From assembly GCA_024036415.1 (NCBI GenBank), contig JAMWET010000729.1:782501-846500 (forward strand): DNA of 64,000 bases. Direction: 5' to 3'. Of the stretch, positions 49,996-62,760 are shown one piece after another. Under the pieces are notes generated by a model. It was not told the origin of the DNA and did not search any database. It was given only the letters and a program-made list of their open reading frames with translations. The stretch comes from Prochilodus magdalenae. Taxonomy: Eukaryota > Chordata > Actinopteri > Characiformes > Prochilodontidae. How positions within the stretch are numbered: the stretch's first letter is position 1; the number at the start of each line of letters is the position of its first letter. The position numbers and the translations under genes are program-made.

Positions 49996-50242
49996 CCTCC
50001 ACCTCAGAGTGTGGTGCAGTATCTCCTTTCATAGAGTCGTAGCAAATCAAGAGATGGTCGCGCCTGCTGCTTGATGGTAGCAGTGGGGGGAAAACGTAAG
50101 GCTGAAGCTCCTTTGGGACCTGTACGTCAAACGAAGCATCTGGAACGGGTCCAGTAAGCAGGAGTGCGGTTGGCTGTGCTTCCGAATGATTGCCGCATAA
50201 TGACAGATGGGATTGAATCTCTGCCTCACTGGAATGAAACAC
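49996..50242 (-). CDS. Putative exon of unknown protein, copy B (minus strand)
   Basis: 247 nt open from acceptor GTGTTACAG to a good donor (GAGG|GTGAGAT). Homologous to 26,275-26,030; conserved words include FDVQVPKELQP, VFPPLLPSSSRRDH, LICY and SMKGDTAPHSEVEG. Both copies are open in the same frame, but amino-acid changes are frequent around residues 25-50. Function and gene unknown. Confidence 0.4.
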
Positions 50243-51188
50243 CTGTAACACAGAGCTAAACAGAGTCACCTTTAAACCAGATGAGGAGTAGCGTGAGCTC
50301 ACTGTAGAATTAAATCTATCCTGTCCAATTCAATGAAACATATACTTCAATATAATATCAGACACATGCATAGTCTGGTTTTAGCTGATTAGCCAGCATG
50401 GGTTATGCTGGTTGGCAAGCGTACCAATATCCAAGTCACAGCATAGCTGGTTTTGATGCTGACCACCATTCACAACACTGTAGATTGTAACATCTTGGCC
50501 CAAAAAGGAAATAAAAATCATGTTAAGCAAATGCTCTTTTATTGAACACAGGAAGCAGGCAAGTAATTTCTAACTAATAGCCTCAAACTGAAGGTAGACA
50601 GACAGACTCACACTACTAACCTACACTCCAACAGAAAAATACACAAATAACATGTGCATCACTAACAACATCAACAACTAAAACAACATTAGCAACACCA
50701 TTCTGTTTTGTCTAGCAGGGTATGCTTCATTGTTGGAAATGGGAGCAAAATTAAAAAGCCTGGTGACCATTCAAAAGTTTACTCAACTTTAATGTTTTTA
50801 AAATGTGAACATTTTGATGATCAGTTATTTGTCTAAATTAATTAACAAGTACTGGAGTCGTTTGCATCAGTCCGGCCTATAAATAAAACAAACAAATAAA
50901 ATGTTCTGACAAGATGAGATCACCAGAACAAGTCACCTAGCATGTTAATTCATTTGTTCAGGCTTTCACGGTTGTTTAACGTTATTACAAATTGTTTCTA
51001 AGTGCTAAGTATGACTATTCCTCAGGTATAGATGGAAAGGTAAAGTTGAAAACCTATACAAGTAGCTCCTAAATCTAAAATAAAGAAGAGCTGGTCAAGG
51101 GACAGCACCAAAATGAACCCTGAGCAATATCCCTTTAGATGATCTTCAGAGTTTATCACATATTCAGAAAACTTTGGTTCACAGTATA

Positions 51189-52530
51189 CAGATGCTGGTC
51201 ATAAAAATAGAATATCATGAAAAAGTTGATTTATTTCAGTAATTCCATTCAAAATTAATTTTCATTCATTACATACAGATTGATATATTTCAAGTGTTTA
51301 TTTCTTTTAATTTTGATGATTACAACTGACAACTAATGAAAACCCCAAATTTAGTATCTCAGAAAATTAGAATATTGTGAAAACGTTCAATATTGAAGAC
51401 ACCTGGTGCCACACTCTAATCAGCTAATTAACTCAAACCACCTGCAAAGGCCTAGTCTAGTTCTGTAGGCTACACAATCATGGGGAAGACTGCTGACTGG
51501 ACAGTTGTCCAAAAGACGACCATTGACACCTTGCACAAGGAGGGCAAGACACAAAAGGTCATTGCTAAAGAGGCTGGCTGTTCACAGAGCTCTGTGTCCA
51601 AGCAGATTAATAGAGAGGCGAAGGGAAGGAAATAAGGTGGTAGAAAAAAGTGTACAAGCAATAGGGATAACCGCACCCTGGATAGGCGTGTGGAACCAAA
51701 CCCATTCAAAAATGCGGGGGAGATTCACAAAGAGTGGACTGCAGCTGGAGTCAGTGCTTCAGGAACCACCACGCACAGACGTATGCAGGACATGGGTTTC
51801 AGCTGTCGTATTCCTTGTGTCAATCCACTCTTGAACAAGAGACAGCGTCAGAAGCGTCTCACCTGTGCTAAAGACAAACAGGACTGGACTGCTGCTGAGG
51901 GGTCCAGAGTTCTGTTCTCTGATGAAAGTAAATTTTGTTTTTCCTTTGGAAATCAAGGTCCCAGAGTCTGGAGGAAGAGAGGAGAGGCACAGAATGCACG
52001 TTGCTTGAGGTCCAGTATAAAGTTTCCACAGTCAGTGATGGTTTGGGATGCCATGTCATCTGCTGGTGTTGGTCCACTGTGTTTTCTGAGGTCCAAGGTC
52101 AATGCAGCCGTCTACCAGGACGTTTTAGAGTGCTTCATGCTTCCTGCTGCTGACCAACTTTATGAAAATGCAGATTTCATTTTCCAACAGAACTTGGCAC
52201 CTGCACACAGTGCCAAAGCTACCAGTACCTGGTTTAAGGACCATGGTATCCCTGTTCTTAACTGGCCAGCAAACTCGCCTGACCTTAACCCCATAGAAAG
52301 TCTGAGCTGAAGCTAGAGCTGAAGGCCACTATCAGAGCAACCTGGGCTCTCATAACACCTGAGCAGTGCCACAGACTGATGGACTCTATGCCATGCTGCA
52401 TTTCTGCAGTAATCCAGGCAAAAATCTGTGTGTAATGAATGAATAGAATTTACAAGTTTCACTTTTTGAATAAAATTACTGAAATAAATAAAACTTTTTC
52501 GTGATATTCTTATTGTATGACCAGCACCTG
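51189..52530 (+). mobile_element. Nearly complete Tc1-like element
   Basis: About 1.34 kb, flanked by TA on both sides, with inverted ends CAG[A/G]TGCTGGTCAT and about 50 bp of further inverted similarity (GAATATCA.GAAAAAGTT..ATTTATTTCAGTAA). It lies downstream of gene B; the paralogous site near 31,760-31,800 is empty, so it inserted after the duplication. Confidence 0.92.
51480..52310 (+). pseudogene. Tc1 transposase, inactive
   Basis: From ATG 51,480 one frame runs through the helix-turn-helix region (GCSQSSVSKQI), the catalytic start (VLFSDESKF) and WPANSPDLNPIES. It is broken by TAA at 51,633-51,635 and TGA at 52,308-52,310. After that the frame shifts, with the segment after NPIE missing and a C-terminal piece (ITPEQCHRLMDSMP) at about 52,350-52,400. 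The second catalytic Asp (normally QQD) is Asn here (FQQNLAPAH). Confidence 0.9.
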
Positions 52531-52901
52531 TACACATACTGATACTGAGTAAACTTAAATACAGAAGAAAAACAGTTTGTTGTAATTGTTTAGAAAAACA
52601 CCTTTTGCATTTATATTGTAACTATGGATACACACATCAACAACAACATGAACTCAATGTCAGCATTTCTACATTTTCATTTTCTGATTAACCAAAGAAT
52701 TACAGCATTTAATGGTTTGTTAATGGCTTAACCGCTGGAAATTATAACTATGGCCACTGCTTTCAAACTTTGGGTATATAAAAGCTTCTGTTGCCATCTA
52801 GTGGCTGTTCTCTTTCACTGTTGGGTTTGGGTTTAGGTTGAAAATTAATAACTGTTCAGTGTCAAATAAACAGTTGCTGGTGAGATTTGATGATGGAGTA
52901 G

Positions 52902-52988
52902 TTAGGGGTCTGTTGGCTTCTGTCGGATTCGTATGATCCTCAATGTGCAGTCATTACACCTGTCCCTCCTTAGCATGCCCTCTACCTG
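52902..52988 (-). CDS. Gene B last exon
   Basis: Acceptor TTTGTTCAG|CAGG, phase 0. QVEGMLRRDRCNDCTLRII, RIRQKPTDP, TAA at 52,904-52,902. The end is almost identical to gene A. Confidence 0.85.
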   Translation of the reverse strand, partial: QVEGMLRRDRCNDCTLRIIRIRQKPTDP

Positions 52989-55900
52989 CTGAACAAACTG
53001 AATTCAGAGAGGAGGCGTTAATTCATTTTTTTCATTCATTTATTCATTCCATCTTGATAACGTCTTACTAGGCAGATTTAAAACAAGTTAACAAATGTCT
53101 CAAATCAGTTCTTCTGTTCTACTGTACTACTGGAAACACATCGGGTGTGTATAGTTGTGTATTCATTTTCCAGCTGTTTCATCTCTTATCACTCCATCAT
53201 TCTTTATGGAATGAAAAATGGCCTGGACATAAAGCTGCTTCATAACTGTTCTCTTGGTATAAAGATGTCAGGAAGGATTACTTACGTTCTGCAGGCTTTC
53301 CTGTGTCACCTGGCCATTTGCTGTAGACTGTCTACACACCTGCAGGTCAAATACAACTTTCTTCGTGTCTGTATGGGAAACAGTCAGATAAGAGAGCTTT
53401 AGATACTGTTCAAAGGATCTATACATCAAGCAAGATTTGCTTGATTAGGGAATCAGGTGTTGTGTTTTAATCTCGTTCAGCTGTGCACTACTTGTATAGT
53501 CTGAATGACAAAGTTCACTTTGACTTATGGAAAGAGAATATTAGTCTATTGTGTCTACTGTGGATGCCTGTATTACAACATTACGCCTGTATTAAATTAC
53601 TGTTTGATGCTACCTTCCTACATGACTGTGTTTTTCTCTGATTTGGATGTTCTGACCTCGGACAAGTCAGGTGGTGTTACTATTATGGGAAAAAAACTGA
53701 TTTCAAATCTATAACTTTCAGTATAGACTACCGTATTGTGTATGGCTGTATGTACAGTTTGCACCGTTCTATGGCAACAAAAGAGAAATGTGAAATCGCA
53801 TTTCACTGCTGTTGCAACGAATCCTCATATCTCCATGTTTGTTGTTGTTTTTCAGTTTTTGACATAATTTTAAGATTGCCCAAATAATTAAAATGGCACA
53901 AATGGATTCATATTTTAAAACTGTGTGCTTTTGCCTCTACTGTGAAAAAGGTTACTATGAAGGTTTTGTTCCAACAGCAGAGATATAAGAAAATACAGAA
54001 ATAAACAGAATTTACAAGATGCTTAAAAGAGACCTGAACAATACTATGGGCTTATATGCATGCTTGAATTCTAATATATATTTATATAACTGAGAGTTAT
54101 TAATTATTTTAAATAATACATTTATAAAAATGTGAAAGTCAGTACTGAAAAGATATGTATACATACATACGGACATAACACATAGGCATATGTACAGTAC
54201 TGGCCAATGGTCTACGTTTCATTCATTCAACTACCGCTCCATTAAGCACACGCTTATTTTTTAGTGGGATAAGTGATAAAGTAAATAAGTGAATAAAAAA
54301 AAAAAACCAGTTTTTATACTTCTGAGAAGACTCAACTACAGGCCACCTCAGACCCGAGACTTGGCAGCCTGAAGGTGAACGCTGGGAAAAAAGCATTGAC
54401 TTTCAGCAGTATGCTGCCCTCTGGAGGTGACTCTCAGTTATCATGGGCTATAAGCGTTTCATCAGAGGTTAAAAAAAGGGGGGCGGGGTTCATTTCAGTG
54501 TAGTATGAAGGAAACTCCTGATTATTCTTTTGAGCTACTGTACAATGCTGCTGCATGAATGTGTCTGTACATTTCATATATCAACCCGTGTCTGCATATT
54601 AACATGTATAAACAATTCTTGTTGGTGTGATTTCAGATGTAAATCTGTTCATGCAATACTAAACTGTAAAATCAAAAGGAATTCTAAGACTAGGTGTCCT
54701 AGAGTGCCCTCACTTGTAATTTACTCATTGGCGTTCTGGGAAGTGTTTTGAAGATGGTGGTGAAGAGCCCGTCAAACTAGTATTCAAACTAGTGCAAAGA
54801 CTACATATTAAATGTTGATACTGAGAAATCATATGGCTTTTTGAAAAAATAAACACCTATGTTAAAGCTGATGACAGCAACACAAATGGGACTGGGAAAC
54901 AGAAGACTGGTACAGTTGTGTAATGCTAAAAACACCTGGTGGAACATCTCACAATAAATTAAGTTAATTTGCTTGATTTGTTATAGTGTAAAGACAGCCT
55001 CCCAGAGAGTCTCCCAGAAGTGATAGTAGAGAGGGGTTAACCTTATTTTGAAAGACTGAGCAGTTACATAGTGCAGCAATTCAAAAACAATGTTTCTCAA
55101 CATGAAACAGCAATATTGAAGATGGTCTCTGTATGCAAGGGGCAAGACTAAAAACTGACACTGGATGGCTGTGATCTTTGGGCCCATGCAAGAAATCAGA
55201 ATCAGAAACAGTCAATATGACTGACTCATCTTCTCTGGGCCAGATCCCGTTTAAGGCAAAGTGGAAAAGTGTCCTGTGGTCCAACAAATCAAAATTTGCT
55301 AATCATTTTGGCCCAGGCAAAAGAGGACAAGGACCACCCAGCTTGTTATCAGCACACAGATCAAAGGCAGTGCATTATACAGCAGTGCATATAGTGCATG
55401 AGTGACTTGCTTATTTCAGCTACCACACATATTACGAAAGCATGGCTCTGTAGTAAATGAATCTGGGTGCTAAACTGCTGACAGACCTGTTAACCATTGA
55501 AAATATTTAGCACAGAATGAAATGAAGCTTATTCACAGTCGCACTGTATTTGTTATGAAAGAATGTATAAGTGGGCGGTGTATGGTTAGTCAGTCAGCAG
55601 TTGGCTTACCACTGTGTTACTGAAGGAACTTCATCAAAAAATGGTTACCTTAACAACTTACTGCATTCTTTCAGTTTATTACATAAATATATTCACTGTT
55701 AATTAAGTCTAGGGGTTATGGTGATGCACACAACATTTTTTTGCAGTGGTTTCAGCCAGGCATAAATTTAGCTCGTAAAATGGCAAAAGATCCAATCAAT
55801 CAACTTCTTACTGAAGTGTAATCTGAATTACCGCTCTGCTTTGTTGTCCATAGGTCTGATGTTTGTGTCTGCTGCGAAGTCTGATCTGAGGTTCTGTGAT

Positions 55901-58900
55901 CAGCTGTGAGTGGTGAACGACTCTGAATGGTTGTTGGTCTGTCTGAGTTTGATCCAGATCTAGTAGTTTCCATGTGTTCAGTTGAACTGGAGATGCTTTC
56001 TGGTGTGACACATGATATGAAATGACTAAAGTTGTACAGATTCAGCTTATATATATGTATATACATACTGTATTATTCACCATTGCTGTTTGCTGTAGTA
56101 ACATACACTGATACAGTTTCTAGTAAAGAGTATAAAACTCTCACTGGTGGAGATTTTCGAGATCTATCCTACATTCTTATTACATATATGGACCATAATA
56201 CTGAATTAGTTTTAACTGTGGTCCCCCAGCACAAACAAACAGACAAATAACTTGTACTTAGAAGTATTTTGCTATGATCTATTTAAACTCTATTCATTAA
56301 GTGAAACAGAACTAAGCGTAAATTGTATTGGCACATGAATGTCTCAACCTCAGTCCCTAAATTTCAACTTGCAAAAAGTATAAATAAATAAATAAATAAA
56401 CAAATAAATAAATAAATACATTTTGTACCATTTTGGTTTATTTTAAAGTGCAGTTAAAATGTTTCATTACTATGTTTATTATGTTTAATATGTTCATTAA
56501 ATATTTAATTTAATTAATAATGTCTCTTATGAATGAAATTATTAGCCTCCAGGACTTTTCCTTGTTCCTATTCTTTACTGCTTACCAGGGATGTCTGTAA
56601 CAAGCGTGGAGAATGAAGATTTGTCTGTAACACTTATAGATGCAGTTGGTGGTAGAGTGCTAAATGTGATTCCTGATGTAGGCATTGTTGCACTGATTGG
56701 TTCGGTTTCTAAATGGGCTGCAAATATTTACAAGACAGACATAAAAATGTATAGCAGAAAAAAATGAGAAAAAGTTAGTATAATAAAGTATATTAATACA
56801 TTATATTATATACAATACAGTATATTTCAACCATTTATTGAACAAAGTGATTCAATATTACATACATTCTTATTGGTATTAGTATGTGAACCTCTAGAGT
56901 AATTGTTTTGATATGATAGAATTAGGTTCTAGATATTGAATCACAGGAATAAGTGAAAAAAAACCTGTTTTGTCAGAGCCTGTCCTGTTAAAAAAAACAT
57001 CAGGTCTTCACCATCACAGTCTAGTCTGTGCCACACACATGTGTTAGTGTATGCCATGTGTCAGTCAAACAAAACATTTCAAAATGTTTTACCAATGCTC
57101 ATTAGGTTGGACGAAGATCTAAAACTCTCTGATGATTTCAATGGCCCTCACTGATCAGACAGTGGATCAGACACGATACTTTTGATATGACACTTTTGCC
57201 TGAAGTGGTCCTCCATAAATAAACAATGTATTGTTTATTTATGTTAGCTCTAATGCTAGTGTAATATATTTCATATATAAATTCCTTTCTGGTTAGAACT
57301 GGTTCTGGTCTTGTTATTCTAGCATTTACTGATGCAGTTTCTATGAGGAAACATAGTTGAAAAGCGAATTTGCATAAGTGTTACTCTAGTTGTGCCAGTC
57401 TTAATCGATTTTTCTCAATTTATGAGAAAAATAATTTACATTCATTTACACCTACCAAGATTGGGTGTTGTAGTTGTAGAAGTTTGAGTTTTATCCGTGG
57501 GTGTGGTTGATGGCTGAGTGCTCAGTACAGTTTGTGGAGCAGCAGTTGTAGTAAGTGCTGTAGTTTCTAATAAAGAAATTACATTTTAAGGATAATTGTA
57601 CATCAGCAGCAATGAATGACAACTGGATTTATGCAGCGAACGTCCAGACAACCAAGATGACAGAGAATCTGTGCTCTAGCAAATGGATCTTTCCATGAAG
57701 ACTTTAAAAAATACAGTACATTTCATACATAAATTCCTTTCTGGTTAAAACTGGTTCTGGTCTTGTTGTTATTCTAGCATTTACTGATGCAGTTTCTATG
57801 AGGAAACATAGTTGAAAAGCAAATTTGCATAAGTGTTACTCTAGTTGTGCCAGTCTTAATCGATTTTTCTCAATTTATGTTTGATAAGGTTTACATTTCT
57901 TTACACTTACCAAGATTGGGTGTGGTAGTTGTAGAAGTTTGAGTTCTGTCCGTGAGTGTGGTGGATGGCTGAGTGCTCAGTACAGTCTGTGGAGCAGCAG
58001 TTGTAATAAGTGCTGTAGTTTCTGATAGAGAAATAACATTTTAAGGATAATTGTACATCAGCAGAAATGAATGACAACTGGATTTATGCAACAAACCTCC
58101 AGACAACCACAATGACAGAGAATCTGTGCTCTAGCAAATGGATCTTTCCATGAACACTTAAAAAAATAGATTCTATTCTATTTTGGTGAGGCCAATTCTT
58201 TGAGTAGATTTGTACTTTTACAAATTTGTTTTCCGCATTTAATCTATGTGAAGTAAAACCCACATACACACACACTAGTGAACATATACACTAGGGGGCA
58301 GTGAGCACACTTGGCTGGAGTTGTGAGCAGCCCTATTTACAGCGTCCAGGGAGCAGTTGGGGGTTAGGTACCTTATTCAAGGGCACCTCAGTCGTTACTC
58401 TTAGTTCAGGGAATCGAACTGGCGACTCTCCGCCAGAGTATCTAGATTGCTAGCTATCCAGCAAACTTTAGCTTTAAGCTTGTTGTCTCTTTCATCTAGG
58501 ATTGGTACAACGATACGATCATGGAAATAATCCATTCTTTGCATTGTAAAGTCTAAAGACTGTTATTACAGTTATAGAGCTCTGAGACATTTAACTTAAA
58601 ATCAATCAGCCTGCCCCTAAACAATCCACCCCTAAAGTGAGCTGTACTTCTTCAAAATCTCACTATAGAATCTACACCAGCATTGAGCTGGTTTATGACA
58701 GACAGTTACCTTTTTCACTGTGGTCCGAGTACCACACAATACATTGTGAGCATAATAGATTTATTATCTAATGTTGTCTCCATGATGTTCTTTCATACAA
58801 ACAGCATGAGTGTTATGAATACATAGTTTTGTAAGTGTTTAATCTCACGTTGAGTGCAGGTTTGCTTGTAGTCCAGACAGCAGTCCCTGAATATAAGGCA

Positions 58901-61900
58901 GGCCTGGTCACAGAAGCAACCTCTACGGCATGTGCTATTCGTTCCCTGGCAGCACAATATGGTGGGGTCTGAGCATCCAGCTGCAACACAGAATACATAT
59001 ACAACACAGAACATGAAGGTCAACCAAGAAATCTTAAACAGTGATATTACTAGTCACTTGGTGTTATGCTGAAAACACACTGAGAGACTTTTTACTGTGG
59101 TGGAGGAGTTTGACTGGGCTAGAGGCAGAGAGACTTCCATACTATTAGGCTGAATTTATCTGGACTACAGACTAATTGTGCTTGGGCCAGAGAAAGCTGC
59201 TACCTAATCAAACTGAGGAAAAAAATAGAAATGGTATGCCACATTTTAGTTTGTTTCCCATTTTTCCATTTAGTCATGTCTCATAGAACAATACAACGAG
59301 TGCCATTGACAGAGACAGGTGCTGACCTCAGATTACTCATGTTTCTGTAGCAATTTTGTGGGCTAGACAAAGTGGGCAGACGCTGAAACCATAGACTCAC
59401 ATGTCTTCATTTAGGTGTCAGGTATCGTCTGCTTAGTCAGGTTTTTGTCTCAACATTGTTGTTAATGTGGCTGGCATGATGTTTGGAGTACTATTCTTAA
59501 GCTTAGAGTAAAAAGAGGACATTAGCTGTTAAAAGAACTGAAGTTTGTTAGGCTCTAGCTTTTCTATTTGATGGACCGTCAATCTAAAATGGAGCAATAC
59601 AGTCAGAGGTCTGACCTGTCACAAAACAGCAGAGGATATTAAACAATAAAATTAATTAATAACTAAATGTTTATGAGGAAACTGTGACAGAGTAAGAAGT
59701 AGATTACTTTCCTTACAAACATACTTGAGAACTCATGGTATAATGATTTTTTAAAAATGCAATAAAAATAAACCACTTTGCCAATTAAAGTTATTTACCA
59801 AATGGTTAATAGATTTTATAGTGAAATCTTAACTTGAATCTTTCTTATCATATGGAGTAAATCAATCCTGATGGCAGATAAATCACCTTAGACAGATGGT
59901 CTTTAACATGGCAAGATTCCTCCCATGGGGACACGAATCTAGGACAGTGTCCTTTCCTTTGCCTGAACAGCCAGAATAGGGTGCCTGGTGTGAGCGCATG
60001 TCATTCTGCATTCATTAGCATCTCCCTGATAATGATGTGATCTGGTGCACAGCCTCTAACAACTTGGGCAGGTGCTGTATGGTGCTTTTGGGCCCAGACT
60101 GATGTCTTTTCAGAAAGTTCTTATGAAGCTGTTGTAGTGTCTTTGTAACCCCAGGTGCCCCATGCCTGTGGAGGCCATACACAGCTTGCAGGACCTGGGT
60201 CCACAGGATATGAAGGCCAGAAATAGCTTGAAGTGCATCAACCAGGTCAGTGATGTGTAGTCAGTCCACAGTACAAACCGTGTGCCATACAAGTATGACT
60301 GGAAGGGCCAAAGTTTCATGAGCACAGCCAACAGCTTGTGCCATGATCTGAGCATTGTGGACCCTGTGCTAGCACTTCTGGGGTGCAAGCGGAGGCTAGG
60401 TGTTTTACTGCTTCGTGTGTAGAAGGACCTCACTGAAGTTGAGTATGTATAGAAGCAGGTTATTAGGCTGATAGACAAAACATTCCTCAGGCAGGTTGTT
60501 TTTCAGAGGTCCAGAGGGCTAAACCAGGATGATCCTATAAACTGTTTAAGAACTTTGTCAATGCAAGATAGCATGTAAAAGATTAGGAGACACCAGCTAC
60601 CATCTTTCTTCCCCTCCACTCAGGGGCTACTGGACAAATTGCTGCTGCTTTAGCTTCTGCTCTGTTGTCTGGTGCTTGGCCAAGGGAAGATTTAAAAAAT
60701 TAAGTATTAGTGTTCTGCAAATACTGACGTGTACTTTTTTAGCCTTTGTGAGACCATGAAATTTCATGAAATGCTTCATGAGACGCATTATAGCTCCACT
60801 CAGTAGCTATAACAAGCACATCTCAAAGCACTCTCTCCTATTTACACACTCTGGAGCCACTGTCTCACATTGCTGTTGCTACTCCTACCATTGCCCGTGT
60901 TAGCATGGTCACCTCCGGCATTGCTGGGGCGCACAACCCCAGAGGTGCTAGCTTGCCCCCTTACTACTGCACTTACTGTAGCTCCTCCAGGGGGTTGGGC
61001 TTTTTACACAGGGACATGTGGTGTTCGCAGTTTGAACTTACTGTCTTTGACCATCTCTTAACTATTTGTAGCGCTGCATATTTAGTTCCCCCTTGACCAT
61101 CAAGTTTTCCTACAGGTTTATTTTTTGTGCCAAACCTTCACTCTTCGCCATCATTCTGCCATCATTCATTATTGGAGAGAGAAAACATGTTCTAAGTGAA
61201 GGACACTCCGAGTGATATCGAGGACAATCCACATTGCCAGCAAAACCTGCTCATAGAATTGGTTTCCTACCCACATTCGATGCTTAGAAATTATGCTTTG
61301 TAAATTGCATTGGCTCATTACACTTGGTAGCCAATTAATATCTGAAACTTTTATTTTAGCTATTTAAGCTAATAAAAAAGCATAACATTAAAATCCACTA
61401 AATGTGATGTGGAAGAATTCTCCAAAAAAGAGAAAAACACAGGCAAATAACACCGGATCTGTTCATTTTAATGAAATGATACAAACAACACTGTTCAACG
61501 CCATGTGCCCATCTTGCCCTATTGGGTAACTGGTAAATGGATTAGTCACACACATTCGGTTCCACAAAAGTACAATTGTGTACTGTGCAGACATGCATCT
61601 TTTTATCTTGGCAATCAGTGTTTCGTGCTTGAAAAGTCATTACGGATCCAGAACAGGTGCAAAAAAACAAATGCAGTAAAGCATAACAGAAACTGTATAA
61701 ATGTTTTAATAGAATAAAGTCACTGGGCCTCATTTACCATTAAATTGATTTTTCTTAAATTTGTTCTTGAAAAAAGTAGTAGTAAAAAATTCCCCTAGAT
61801 CATTATATGGCTATTTTCTGATACTCTGATAGCACTTTTCACTTATCCTCTACACAGGAGAAGGCCTTGATGGCTTAGTTAAACAAGGTCATGCTTTTGT

Positions 61901-62405
61901 CATGTCAAGTCTCCAGCTGCTCTATGCTTTAAGAGGTGTCTCAATGAGATGCTTTTAACTATACAAATGGATCTACACTGCATCAAGTTAAAAGTACATG
62001 GACACTTCTGGAACACATAGCGATCCTCTCTAAATAAATTAAGTCTCTAGAAACCTTTGAAACCTTAAATAGAACATATATGTCTGACAGCCTTGTCTTG
62101 TTTTATCATTTGTGTTGTTTTTTTATATACTGTCTTATATACTCATTATATTTTATATAATGTCTGTATTCCGTTTTGAAACTGCTGAAATAAAATATTC
62201 AACAAAACCAACACAGAATAGATTCTGTTTTTACCTGAAAACAAATTCTAAATAAGAAAGCACTTGTGAATGTCCATAAATCATTTATATATCATTTACG
62301 TCATTTGCATAATTTATGTCTGGTAAAGCGTCTGTCCTTACCTGATACCTGGTTTTCTTCTCTGAACAGGAGCACCAGGAGGATCCCAAAACATACAACT
62401 CTCAT
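52902..62405 (-). CDS. Gene B: secreted mucin-like protein with somatomedin-B-like domain, 8 exons, 292 aa
   Basis: Minus-strand exons 62405-62342, 58980-58849, 58021-57911, 57566-57456, 56708-56586, 55999-55832, 53368-53286 and 52988-52902. They total 879 nt in one frame with GT-AG borders. Residues 1-21 are a signal peptide (MRVVCFGILLVLL). Residues 22-65 are an SMB-like domain with ten Cys; 66-236 are four Ser/Thr/Pro-rich cassettes, probable O-glycan carriers; 237-292 are the C-terminal module ending RQKPTDP. Introns are phase 1 except the last. In gene B the SMB domain follows the signal peptide directly, while gene A has six cassettes between them. No membrane segment. I saw no further exon in the 3.4-kb first intron, but one could be missed. 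Name unknown; tandem paralogue of gene A. Confidence 0.8.
53286..53368 (-). CDS. Gene B exon 7: C-terminal module, first half
   Basis: 83 nt, in phase 1, out phase 0; acceptor CATACAG, donor AAC|GTAAGT. Reads DTKKVVFDLQVCRQSTANGQ, then VTQESLQN. Has a Cys that gene A lacks. Confidence 0.8.
53400..54830. other. Gene B intron 6 (part), no exon seen
   Basis: AT-rich sequence with no coding support. It is absent from the equivalent place in gene A, so it is probably inserted material; see the Tc1-like remnant that follows. Confidence 0.5.
54840..55440 (+). pseudogene. Tc1-like transposon remnant in gene B intron 6
   Basis: The + strand has a catalytic-start-like segment KWKSVLWSNKSKFANHFG (about 55,259), where the family usually has WSDESKF. 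Upstream pieces are in other frames. Asp-to-Asn at the first catalytic position plus stops make it inactive. Confidence 0.6.
55832..55999 (-). CDS. Gene B exon 6: Ser/Thr/Gln-rich cassette
   Basis: 168 nt, phase 1-1; acceptor CACACCAG, donor GCG|GTAATT (weaker). Reads ESISSSTEHMETTRSGSNSD and later QTSQQTQTSDLWTTKQSG. No equivalent was found in gene A. Confidence 0.7.
56586..56708 (-). CDS. Gene B exon 5: Ser/Thr cassette
   Basis: 123 nt, phase 1-1; acceptor CATTTAG, donor CCTG|GTAAGC. Reads ETEPISATMPTSGITFSTLP and ends LVTDIPG. Same position as gene A exon 9. Confidence 0.78.
57456..57566 (-). CDS. Gene B exon 4: Thr-rich cassette, second copy
   Basis: 111 nt, phase 1-1; acceptor TTATTAG, donor CTTG|GTAGGT. 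Starts ETTALTTTAAPQTVLSTQPS and ends TTTTTPNLG. Nearly identical to exon 3, and the flanking introns are duplicated too. Confidence 0.8.
57911..58021 (-). CDS. Gene B exon 3: Thr-rich cassette, first copy
   Basis: 111 nt, phase 1-1; acceptor CTATCAG, donor CTTG|GTAAGT. Starts QTTALITTAAPQTVLSTQPS. About 455 bp offset from exon 4, a recent tandem exon duplication. Confidence 0.82.
58262..58470. repeat. Dispersed fish repeat
   Basis: GGGGGCAGTGAGCACACTTGGC, AGCAGTTGGGGGTTAGGTACC and AAGGGCACCTCAGTCG are words of a widespread fish repeat, here in gene B intron 1. Non-coding. Class not determined. Confidence 0.6.
58849..58980 (-). CDS. Gene B exon 2: somatomedin-B-like domain
   Basis: 132 nt, phase 1-1; acceptor GTTGCAG, donor CAAC|GTGAGA. 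Same ten-Cys spacing as gene A, core CFCDQAC and DCCLDY, with one N-glycosylation site (NST). Confidence 0.9.
58981..62341 (-). other. Gene B intron 1
   Basis: No a- or b-type cassette was found here, unlike gene A. Contains a gypsy fragment (60,230-60,390) and a GC-richer stretch at about 60,850-61,110 with no recognised coding. Confidence 0.6.
60230..60390 (-). pseudogene. Gypsy-type RNase H fragment
   Basis: The minus frame contains KLLAVLMKLWPFQSYLYG, FVLWTDYTSLTWL: the ELLAV...FxxYL...TDH.SL.WL signature of Ty3/gypsy RNase H, with some key residues changed. A fragment only; neighbouring pol parts are frameshifted. Confidence 0.75.
62342..62405 (-). CDS. Gene B exon 1: signal peptide
   Basis: ATG at 62,405; 64 nt to donor CAG|GTAAGG, phase 1, exactly the length of gene A exon 1. 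Reads MRVVCFGILLVLLFREENQ. Confidence 0.88.
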
Positions 62406-62760
62406 CCTCTAAGCCAGCAAACAACCCAACTAGATAGGAGTGTAAATGTGCATGTTGTATATTCTCCCTCATATTTCCTTGTTATTTGAATATTCAGTTT
62501 GATGACTGCAGTAGAAGACACCGGATGATTATTAACATGACGCAAGGAGAAAGCCATTTTAAACCACAGGAATGGAAAAATGCAGAAGGAAATTCCTTGA
62601 TGTAAATGCATTTCCTTCTAGTAACCAAATAAGACAGGGTACCCGAATACATCTTCAGTTACCTTTCAGAATCAGCAAGTGTTTATTTCTTAAATGCTGG
62701 GTAGGGGAATACTGTGAAATGCAATGTATGTAGGCAAAAACTAAAAAACTCAGAAGACAA

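Larger units (their letters stand above)
49650..62760 (-). repeat. Segmental duplication unit B
   Basis: Colinear partner of 25,640-43,840 (landmarks given there). Lacks the hAT/minisatellite element, the GTGATGGTCTAG arrays and the exon-pair triplication. Has its own Tc1 insertion at 51,189-52,530. Confidence 0.9.
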
